Source of the DNA: Lateolabrax maculatus
Taxonomy: Eukaryota > Chordata > Actinopteri > Acropomatiformes > Lateolabracidae
NCBI GenBank assembly: GCA_031216445.1
Contig: CM062210.1
Coordinates: 5,142,501 to 5,206,500 of the forward strand
Length of the DNA stretch: 64,000 nucleotides
Reading direction: 5' to 3'
Within the stretch, counting starts at the first letter, position 1. Each line of letters begins with the position of its first letter. Positions 12,001 to 21,115 of this stretch are shown here, piece after piece. The notes beneath the pieces are model-generated. The model saw only the letters and a program-made list of their open reading frames with translations. It was not told the DNA's origin and did no database searches. The translations under genes and the position numbers were made by a program.

Positions 12001-13552
12001 GTTCATGGATTCAAATGTCTTCCAAAACATTTCTGCCCTTTTGCAAACACAAATAAAACACCTGCCTAAATGCAATCTTAAAGTAGGTAGTCAATCTTGG
12101 TTTATCAACTGTAATGCCAAATAATGTTGTGCACCAGAGGTACACACGTTAATACAGATACAGATAAAGTTATGAATTATTTGGGATCTGGTGCTCACTT
12201 TTGAAAATATGCTGTTTTCTCACCTGGCAGCCCTGCTGGTGGGAACACCCAGGAAATGCATGGCTTCGCTGCACAGGAACTCCCTCACAGAAGAACGGAT
12301 CACAGCTCGACCATCTCCTGACCTGTTTTAAAATGTTCAAATTCATTTTGAAATTTCAGATTAAAGGTGGTTGCCTCTTGCTGCCAAACCTCACCAACAT
12401 ACCTCGAATACGGTGTTCTCCCAGAGCCTTTAAGCTGCAGTTCCCATACTTCTCCTTTCCTGTGGTACATTTAATAAGGAAAAAAGTTCATGCTTTAACT
12501 GGCGATGCACCTTAAATATACAGTACTTTGAATATACAATGAACATAATTCAAAATAATCCTCACCTGTTGGTATACAGACCAAGGGAATGTGCTCGACC
12601 ATCGCCCAGCTGACCCGCCCAGTAGCCAAACTGATGGAGAAGGAGATTTTCATTAGTAAACTTTAATGTTACCAACAGTGATTAGATCTCAGATGTCCCG
12701 TGTACATCTGAGACTAGATATTATTATCTTAAAGGAAATTTACGGACTTCCACGTTTCTTTGACTTCATTAATTAACTTGGCTTAATTTATAACTCAGTT
12801 GAAGATGTATCTGAGGTGTACATACAGACTGTATATGTCTCTAGTCAAAAACAGAAAATAGTGAGGCCAGTGAGGCTTAATCTAACTACAAGAATTTGGA
12901 ACAAACTCTACCTGATGACCTCCATATCTGTGTGCAAGTGGTACAGATCCTGGTAGCAATCTGCCACCACTGGCATAATGCAGGAACTCCTCAGACTGTG
13001 CTACAGCCACGTCTACATCTAAGATCCCTTCCAAGACATCCTGTGGAGATGAAGTTGAGCTATAAATGGATTCATCTGTTATTAAATAAACAGTATGTGA
13101 TGCTGATGGCGATATCACAACAACACCTTGGAAACTGTCGCCAGTCTTAATGGGCCTTTCAGTGGGGTTGGAATGGATCTGGAGAACATGCAGTTCTTCA
13201 CAGTGCGAACAAAGTTGCCATCAACCTCATCGACTGGAAATGCTTCTGCAGAGAGGACCACACTTAAATATGCCCTTTCATTATACTAACCTCTATTTCA
13301 AATATAATGACCTGTAGTGACACAAGAATGAGTTTTACCTATCAGCTTCTTGCAGGACAGGCGGAACTGGTCCAGGTCCCGTATGAGGTTTGAACCACTC
13401 GTGTTCCACCTGGATTTGACAGCGTCTGATGCCACTTTGTCATGACTGTGGCAGTCGCGGTCAGTGCTTTGACAGACCTCCAGGACGTATACAGGCGTCA
13501 AACTGGCCGCTGCTGCGAGAGCAAAGACTAACACTGTGTGCATACCGCGCAT
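9079..13552 (-). CDS. selenoo: SelO-family protein adenylyltransferase, Cys form with secretory-type leader
   Basis: This is a complete gene of 19 exons and 579 residues. Exons from the start: 13339-13552, 13127-13245, 12912-13040, 12566-12630, 12403-12459, 12224-12322, 11871-11938, 11654-11741, 11482-11551, 11252-11324, 11086-11169, 10868-10997, 10616-10660, 10413-10494, 10173-10265, 9748-9824, 9512-9555, 9304-9383, 9079-9201. SelO proteins have a kinase fold that binds ATP inverted and transfers AMP to Ser, Thr or Tyr. Family motifs are present: YGGHQFG (150-156), GQLGDGRA, ELQLKGSG with K186, VREF with E209, CNTDN with D333 and N334, and DFGPFGF with D343. These match the catalytic set of active SelO. 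The C terminus is VSCSS: TGT encodes C577 where human SELENOO has Sec. The start is ATG at 13552; the frame opens further only through a TTG. The N terminus is hydrophobic, like an ER signal. It may be the fish paralogue selenoo2; orthology is inferred. Confidence 0.93.
13478..13552 (-). other. Putative signal peptide of the SelO-family protein
   Basis: Residues 1-25 have a short Met/Arg/His n-region (MRGMHT), a continuous hydrophobic stretch (VLVFALAAAASL, then PVYVL), and then a polar region with acidic residues and an NTS sequon at N50. This looks like an ER signal peptide. It lacks the Arg-rich amphipathic character of a mitochondrial presequence, the location known for human SELENOO. The cleavage site is not determined. 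Confidence 0.6.
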
Positions 13553-13573
13553 TTCAACAAGGGACAAGTTGCT

Positions 13574-13606
13574 CTAAATGTCCCTGCGCTGTGAGCAATG
13601 ATGCAT
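13574..13606 (-). other. Possible short upstream ORF before the SelO start
   Basis: An ATG at 13606 opens ten codons (MHHCSQRRDI) and stops at TAG, 21 nt before the SelO ATG. Whether it is in the mRNA depends on the unknown transcription start. The sequence just upstream, ttatttatag, could be a TATA-like box or a splice acceptor. Confidence 0.3.
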
Positions 13607-13673
13607 CTATAAATAAAGAAAATAATTATGAATTATGACTTCCAGTTTGTTATCATCATCATAAGACAAACAG

Positions 13674-14183
13674 CAGTGGTGCAAGAAGTACTCTGATCCT
13701 TTACTCAAGTAAAAGTACTTATACCACAGCGTTTAAATACTCTTTTGCAAGTTAAAGTCCTTCAATCAAAAGTATTATCAGCAAAATGTAGTTGAAGGAT
13801 AAAAAGAAAGAAAATACTTGTTATGCAGAAAGATTTTATGATGTATTTTGAAGTCAAACTTGTTTTAACTACTTCAAATACTGTTAATCTATAAAAAATA
13901 CATCATATTTTACTCATTAATCACATGTTTTGCATCTAAAATCTGAACCTACAAAGAAACTAGTTACCATGAATGTCAAAACCTTTACTGGAGTAACATA
14001 TACAATATTTTTCTGTCAAATGTAGTGAAAACTACAGTAAACATACTACACACACGTAGTGTAATCTACAAGAATTAGTCGCATAAAACAGAAATACTCG
14101 GTACAAGCACCTAGAAATAGTATTTGTACAGTAGCTGTACTTGTATAAATGTATAAACCAGCGTTAGTTACTTCCCATCACTG
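13674..14183. mobile_element. hAT-like non-autonomous element (MITE), 510 bp
   Basis: The element is bounded by perfect 8-bp direct repeats ACAAACAG (13666-13673 and 14184-14191), the target duplication length of hAT transposons. Its ends form imperfect inverted repeats: CAGTGGTGCAAGAAGTAC on the left and CAGTGATGGGAAGTAAC as the complement of the right end. The interior is AT-rich and rich in AGTACTT-type words, like a repeat common in percomorph genomes. There is no transposase frame. It fills most of the spacer between the divergent SelO and pdss1 genes. Confidence 0.85.
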
Positions 14184-14389
14184 ACAAACAGTCATTAATG
14201 TCAATAAGCAGATATTTCAAGGCTTTATCTTCCCGGTAAAGTATTATATAACCGACTATAAATAAACCCCACCCTGTAATGAAGCTGTGGACCGTACCGT
14301 GATAAAAACACAAGTAAACATAATATACTTCGGTTTATGCGTCAAAATATCCCTTATAGGAATTATTAGGAAGTAAAATGAGTCCTGAC

Positions 14390-14760
14390 AGACATCTGCG
14401 GTGCACGTCCCGGTCCGTCCCCGCCCCCCGCAGCCCGTCTTCCGGTTCCGCTCGGCGGATACATAAACCTGAGCGGCACGCTGTCGGGAAACATGGCGGC
14501 TCCGTGGTGGAGGCACTGCCGGAGGTGGAGCACGAACTGCCCCGGCTCCGGGTTTCTCGAGCCCCTGTGGCATCTTCACGGCAGGTCCGGGTCCGGGTCC
14601 GCGTCCGCGTCCACCGTCGGGCGGACATCGTGGAGCTGCGGGCCGGGCAGCGAGGTGAGTTTTCCGGGTGTGTGAGAGCGGGACACCGGGCGGGGAGAGC
14701 TGTCAAACCCGGGAAGGTCATCCGCGCCGCCGGGCTGTCAGCCGCCGAGCAGGGGGTCTT
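14390..14760 (+). promoter_or_regulatory. pdss1 CpG-rich promoter and first-exon region
   Basis: This is the most CpG-dense stretch of the window, against AT-rich surroundings. It covers about 100 bp upstream of the pdss1 ATG, the first exon and the start of intron 1, as expected for a housekeeping CpG-island promoter. No TATA box is evident. It could also serve the SelO gene transcribed away from it, but the hAT element and about 0.9 kb lie between the two starts. Confidence 0.6.
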
Positions 14761-17700
14761 AACCAGCTTCTAGAGGGTATTTACCTAAATGTTTGGGGCA
14801 TTTCTTCATTTTGAATTTCCAGATAAACGGTGAGAGGTGCAGGTGTCCAAAGTCACAGAGGAAACCTTAAAGAAGTCAGATGATGTGATATAAATAGTGA
14901 GGGACAGGTTGTGCTGGCTTCAGGTCCTGGTGGGTGAGTGGGTCGAGCTCAGGACTGTCACCCCGGGGCAAGGTGTCCGAGTCCTGATGGGGGTAAGCTG
15001 TTTTTTATTTTTAAGACTTGTTATTTTCAGTTTCCAGCCGCATTTTAGGCCTCAAAACTACTTGGTTTTGAACCCTGTTGGATTAAGCCCGCGGCATCAC
15101 AACCTGAGTCCGGCCAGGTCCCCACAGTTTGCAACCCTGATGAAGGTCAAGAGCTGCGTCTGATGTGTTACAGAGCAAAGAACTCACTGTTCTTCTACTT
15201 ATCCAGCTGTCCTCCACCTGTTCGCCTCCTCAAGTCCCCGATCATTTAGATAGATTTGTTTTTACATTACATTCATTCATTCATTTAGTCACTGACTCAC
15301 TTGTGTGTTACTCAGATCCAGGCTGTAGCCAGTATACAAATAGGGTCTATAGTTTATGTTATATCGTCTATAAGAGGGTCTACTATGCTGTTTAAAGCTT
15401 TGTCCAAGCTGCCAGGTTTAAAATTCTTGTGGAGAAATGCTGACCCTGTTGGCCTAATATTGCACATTTTAATATGTGCACCATATTTCACATTTAAATA
15501 TTTCCTACCTCATTTTTCTCGTGTTGTGTATATTGTAGCAACAAGTCTAAGTCCTATGGTATCCTGTGTTTTGATCTTGCAGAGGCGGCCACCGGCACTA
15601 CCAACAAAGACAAACCCCAAAAATGTTAACTTTACTTCATCTTTCACCAGGTGAGTAACCCAAAAGCACTTTTACCAAACTACTTAATTAATTTTTGCAT
15701 ATTATTGTAATGGTTTCCTTACACCACCGGGCAGTTTTTAGCTCACCATCATTTTGCAATTTTGGTTAGACGTCAAGCAATGGAAGATTTACATAATCAC
15801 ATGCAGTTGTTGCAGTATTTATTTTTCTGTGGACCTCAGGGAGAATAGCTGTTGCACTGGTAACAGCTATTCAAATAAATAAACTGTAAATAAGAGCCAA
15901 TATTAGCCCATTAAAAGTTGTTTGTGTTGTCTCTCTCTCCAGACACAAGTCACGGTTGCTGGATCCCACTCTACAGTCTTGCTGTTGCAGAAAGATGCAC
16001 AGTGACGTGAAGCTGAAGGACCCCTTCACATTAGCCCAGAAAGATTTAAAATGTTTTTATGATGACATCAGACAGGTACATTTTCAATACAGACAGTGTA
16101 CTTTGTGCTATGTGTCTCTACATATAAAGTAATGGTCATTTTCTGCTAACGTACAATACAGACAGCATAGAGGCAGGAGGAAAACTTAAAAGCATTCGAA
16201 GCTCTTCCTGAGTCCGAGTACTTTTAAGTCTGTTGGCATTTCTTGTATTGTTTTTGCCTGGATTTGACCTTGCAGCTGCAGGGACAAGACGAGTGAGCCA
16301 TCCACGTGTTTTGGTTGCAAATGAACAGAAGCCATATTACTGTCACGTGGTGTTTGGCGGATCTTGGACACTTGTTGATTACGATTGAAATAAAAGACGT
16401 GAATTTAATCACTCACAGGAGATGTTTGTATCCAAAATCGAGCTGAAGTCTCTATGTGACTACTACTTTGACGGCAAGGGCAAGGCGATCCGACCGATGA
16501 TCGTTGTCCTGATGGCCCGAGCACTCAACATCCACAGCAACAGAGCCGGGTAAAATTGTGTCACTCCAGACTTACATATATCAGTAAAATGTTATGTTTT
16601 ATTTGCTGCTGCTACTACTATCCCAAAGTGACCTATGACACAGTTGTAAGAGTGAAAATGCACCACACCCTTTGGTGGTTTTATTTCTACTCACTTCCTG
16701 AACATGTGTCCTTTTGTCCTCTGCAGAGATTTGCTCCCAGGGCAGAGGGCCGTAGCCATGATCTCAGAAATGATCCACACTGCCAGCCTGGTGCATGATG
16801 ACGTTATAGACGGATCAGATAAAAGAAGGGGAAAGAGAACAATCAATGAGATGTGGGGTGAAAAAAAGGTAAGGGCAATAAAATCATCTCAAACAGCCCA
16901 GTTCCTCCTTTTCTGCTGTACCACTTCTTCATTGGTATTCATTTTCTTCAAGGATATGAATATCATTTGTTTCACTTCCAGGCCATCTTGGCTGGAGATT
17001 TCATCCTCTCAGCTGCCTCCTTGGTGTTGGCTCGTATTGGTAACAACTCGGTGGTAAGAGTGTTGTCCGAGGTGATAGACGACCTGGTGCGAGGTACAGT
17101 AATCCGATTGTTCATGCCATTTTGCTTTTTCACTTAGTAATAGTCTTTTTATTCAAGTTGTACCTGAAGCTGTTCTAAGCACCGCATCATACGTCCATTA
17201 ACAAACTAATCTGTGTTGATTTGCACTTCCAGGTGAATTCATGCAGCTGGGTTCCAAAGAGAACGAGAACGAGAGATTCAAACACTACCTTGAGAAAACC
17301 TTCAAGAAGACAGCAAGTCTTATTGCAAACAGTTGTAAAGCAGTATGTACGTTCGGTCTCCACACAAATGTCACAGAGCTGGAGAGAGGCCTTGGCTTCT
17401 ACACTGCGTGACTGGTTTCATGTTTTGTTGACTGCTGCTTTCTTTCATCTAAGGTATCCATTCTAGTAAATTCTGATCCTGAAGTTCAGGAAATAGCCTT
17501 CCAGTATGGGAAGAATGTTGGCATCGCATTTCAGGTAATTTCTGATCTTCTGCAGATGTGTTTGCTGCCTAAATATATATATTTTTTTTAATTTATTAGA
17601 CACCTTACCAACTAAAGCACGTCAGTTATTTATAGTTTATTTGATATGTGAGCTCCAAATCTCCATTTAATACAAGAATCCCCTCTACTGGAAGGATGTC

Positions 17701-18580
17701 TTGGTACATTTGGTTTATATCTATGGGTATATTAAATGATTTTATGGGTTCATTTTTTTTGTCCTGTAGCTGGTGGATGATGTCTTGGACTTCACATCAG
17801 GAGCCAATCACCTGGGGAAGCCGTCAGCTGCAGATCTCAAACTGGGCTTAGCCACTGGACCGGTGCTGTTTGCTTGTCAACGGGTGAGTCCGACATCAGC
17901 ATTTTTGTTGCTTTTCAAACAAACTGTACATCTAAATGAAGTTACTGGAACATGCCGTCAGTCTTTACCTCAATTTCTTTGTCTTTTCAGTTTCCTGAGC
18001 TGCATGCAATGATCATGAGACGTTTCAGCTATAAAGGAGATGTAGATCGAGCCTGGCAGTACGTCCTTCAGGTATGACCAATAATACTCCGTAAACAAAA
18101 TTCAGATTCTCCAGTTCTGAAATCTTAAATCCGTTAAATGCAATGCATGTCATCAGCTTACTGTATGAGACATTTAACTCCTACATTATGGTAGATGGAT
18201 ATAAAAAAAATAATGTTTGATATATTAAGTAAAAATTTTGTGACCGAAACCTTAATTCAAGATATTAAAACCTTATCTAAGCTGTGTGTGTTTCCTGTTG
18301 GAGGGAGGATGAGGCTTTTCATTTGTACACTGCTCTTTTTGGAGGGCGTCTGAAAGTAACTTAAATGATCAGTAAACTTTCCTTTGGATGGATGAAAACT
18401 AAAACAACGTGACAAGCCCTTCTTCTTCTTATCATTTAGAGCGATGGCGTGCAACAGACCAACCACCTTGCCCAGCGCTACGGTCAGGAAGCCATCAGGC
18501 AGATCAGTATGCTCAGGCCATCGGCAGAGAGAGACGCCCTCATCAGGCTCACCGAGATGGTGCTTACCAGAGACAAATGA
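14493..18580 (+). CDS. pdss1: pdss1, decaprenyl (polyprenyl) diphosphate synthase subunit 1
   Basis: This is a complete gene of 11 exons and 424 residues (human about 415): 14493-14654, 15583-15650, 15943-16075, 16419-16549, 16727-16868, 16982-17093, 17233-17342, 17454-17534, 17770-17883, 17991-18071, 18440-18580. It is the catalytic trans-prenyltransferase subunit that pairs with PDSS2 in the mitochondrial matrix to make the ubiquinone side chain. The first Asp-rich motif is HDDVID (D189-D193) and the second VDDVLD (D316-D320). GKGKAIRP at 140-147 is the IPP-binding stretch, and LGLATGPVLFAC is in the ninth exon. The first 70 or so residues are Trp/Arg/Ser-rich with few acidic residues, consistent with a mitochondrial presequence. 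The ATG context acATGGC is good and no earlier in-frame start is needed. The tail ends MVLTRDK. It diverges from the SelO gene and converges with abi1. Confidence 0.97.
14584..14613 (+). repeat. Coding hexanucleotide repeat in the pdss1 presequence
   Basis: Near-tandem GGTCCG/CGTCCG units in the first exon encode alternating Gly/Ala and Ser (GSGSASAS). They fall in the presumed mitochondrial presequence, which tolerates length change. Confidence 0.6.
14655..16418 (+). other. pdss1 introns 1-3
   Basis: Intron 1 (14655-15582) loses its CpG richness after about 14760. Introns 2 and 3 (15651-15942, 16076-16418) are short. The open frame at 15301-15654 crosses the intron 1/exon 2 junction and is not a separate gene. 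Confidence 0.6.
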
Positions 18581-19282
18581 ACCTTCACTGCCGGGCTTCA
18601 CTTTAGGCAGCTACCCATAGGGAAGCAACTCACCCCCTCCACCATGTGTCCCAAAAACTGTGAGACAAGTGATGGGAGTTTGGTTCGGAAAAAACCCCAT
18701 TTGCTGGTTTTAGTGCCAATTCTGGATTAATATGGCAGCAAGAACACTTGATCCAAATCAAGGGATCACAACAGCGTGCAGGGGTCTTTCTGAACTGATA
18801 TCTGTTTCATGGCTCTCTCAACCACTCCCAAAAATATACAAGGGTGGGTTTCTTTGTATAATATATAAATATATGTGGTTTTTAGTGCAAATCCTTTGAT
18901 TCCGATTCCCTGATTGTTATCAACAGTGATGATTTGGAAAAGGAAATCAAAAAAAAAACTGCAAGCCCACTCTTCTCTGCATACAGTACTGTAACTGAAG
19001 CAACCTCCCATGCCTCAAAAAAAGCCAACCGTGAGTTTGTTACATGCTAATGCTGAGCTGTGGCGGCATTGCAAAGTCTGTGCAATTCCAAACGCAATGG
19101 GAGTGTTACATTGTCATTGGTGTGTTTGTTTGTTTGGATCTTGTCTTTCGCAATCCGTCCACATCTCAGAGGCCAAACATTCACGTGTCTTTTTGACTTG
19201 TGAAATGTTAAGAAGGTTACTTCTGTAATGCAAAGTGTCTTGTATCAATCAAGGCCTTATCATCTACTATGACTGTAATCTC

Positions 19283-19288
19283 AATAAA
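19283..19288 (+). terminator. pdss1 polyadenylation signal
   Basis: AATAAA lies about 700 nt after the pdss1 stop codon, so the 3' UTR runs from 18581 to about 19305. I see no other feature in that stretch. Confidence 0.7.
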
Positions 19289-19354
19289 CCTACTATCATG
19301 TTGTTGTTGTTTTAGCCAAGCATTTGCTCCTTTTCAGTTCCCTCCAAGAGACCA

Positions 19355-20939
19355 CACATGCATGTTGTACATAGAATTGTTTATTATAAAAGACTGTACA
19401 TTAATTTTTCAATCAACATATTATATGTACAAATGAAGGGCAGACAGGGATAGAGTTTGATATTTCTACCCATGAAACTGAGCCGGGACACGTTGTTTTA
19501 TTGGAATACTAAAGCAAGCGGGCAAAATATCAAGGCATTAGCTGCAGTATCCTGAAATGGTAAATGGTGACTAATGCATTTGGAAGTCAAGTCATAAAAA
19601 CGAGGACATGTTAGATGGATGTTTGAGGGCTAACAGAAAAAATACAATGTTATCAAGATTCCTAGACCTGAGTGATACCTAATATTGATTGGCTGATTTT
19701 ACTTGAGTTGAAATATTTACACCTGTGCAACCCAGAGGATTTCATGTTCAGAGCATTCAACATGGTCCTTGAACCCAGAGCAGTTGCTTGGTGAAGACTG
19801 AGGAGGTATTAGTTGTTTATTGGTCTACATTACATCTGAATTGTCACATGGCAGTGTCAGGCAAGACAATCCCAGTCCAATTATCACTGCGCACCACCTT
19901 CTGTCTATCGGAGCCATAGGCCATTATTGCCAATGTTACCAATGGATCCTACAGATTTTATGTGGATTAGTATAAAGTTAATAACAGTGATGTGACATAA
20001 TCTTGAAAGTCTTGATAATAAGTCAAAAATGGAATGTGTTCTCTTGCTCCGAACGGATCTAAATGCATGAAAAAGTAAACTCCATTTCATTTTTGTGACG
20101 CAAATCGGCATTTAGAGGGTGAGACCACGGGATAGCCTGGAATTCACTTCAGAGCCTAAAAAGTTCAGTGATTTCAACAGTGTAGTAAAAATTAAAAAGG
20201 TGAATACATTTACATTAACATAATGGAAGCATAATGGCAATAAACTTAAGATTACATTATATCTCTTAAAATTTTGCATGCTTTAACGCCAAGACTGATT
20301 TTCAGGAGTAATTGTCTTTATAGAGTATTTAAATTTGTATGTTATTGACAGGCCATCTGGGTTTACTTTACGAATGAGCCTTATGGAGTCGAGGAGAGCA
20401 CCACTAATGAAAACTATCATATAATCGACATTCACTGAATTCACATTACATAAACCCAAGTGGCTGCAGCTCACATTATATACAACCGACGGTACAAACA
20501 CTTCGACTGAAGGTGATTTACATGACATTAACATTGTATTTGTTCCATCAAACCTAATGCTCTTGTTCACAAAGGATCCAGTTCTGAATCGCAAATTTTA
20601 GTCCAGGCGAGATGATGTCGAACGTCCTTCAGCTGTGTGACCATCGTCTTTGAGTTCAAACCTGTGTGAGCACGTGCAGTCCAATTCTTTAGAAATTTTA
20701 TTTTTTTTACATATTCCATAAATGTCCCCCACCCGCCCATATAACACCAAAATAAACTAAATAGATATTACTTTTCATTTTTATTTGCAATCAGTAAGGG
20801 AAAGAACATTCTGTCATATCAAAAGGGGATCATACAGTTATGTCTATGGCGTCTCAGGAGTCAAGATTGCTGCGGTCAGTCTCTCAGTGGATTATGATAT
20901 GACTGAATAAATAGACTGTACTGTTACTGCGAGGTCCCT
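19355..20939 (-). other. abi1 3' UTR
   Basis: This is the non-coding sequence between the abi1 stop codon and its likely poly(A) signal. It is AT-rich with several poly-A and poly-T tracts. The open frames here show no protein-like features. Confidence 0.6.
19380..19385 (-). terminator. abi1 polyadenylation signal
   Basis: AATAAA on the minus strand (TTTATT on plus) is the most distal candidate before pdss1. It gives abi1 a 3' UTR of about 1.6 kb (20939 down to about 19355). Nearer A/T-rich hexamers may also be used. Confidence 0.6.
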
Positions 20940-21115
20940 TCAGTCGGCGTAGTGCATGATGGACTCCACGTAGTTGCCGGGGAAGAGTCCGGTGACGCCG
21001 TTGGACACGCCCTCGAACCAGCCGTCGTCGTTCTTCTTGATGACGTAAATGATTGACCCCTCCATGAAAGACAGCTCGTCTTCCTTGTCCTTGCTGTAGT
21101 CGTAGATGGCCACCA
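20940..21115 (-). CDS. abi1: abi1 last exon: SH3 domain
   Basis: This exon encodes the whole SH3 domain. The ALYDY-type motif is AIYDYSKDK, the acidic RT loop is DKEDELSF, the conserved Trp is in DDGWFEG, and the 3-10 helix region is LFPGNYVES. In the family this domain binds Abl, Eps8 and proline-rich partners. Acceptor tgttttcag at 21116; stop TGA at 20940-20942. Confidence 0.95.

Noticed and set aside
13553..13567. A start five codons earlier for the SelO gene (MSLVEM)
   Set aside because: That codon is TTG, an unlikely eukaryotic start. The first in-frame ATG is at 13552 and directly precedes the hydrophobic leader.
14335..14721. Minus-strand frames with an RTRTRT repeat opposite pdss1 exon 1
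   Set aside because: They are the antisense of the GC-rich hexanucleotide coding repeat; the plus strand holds the real exon.
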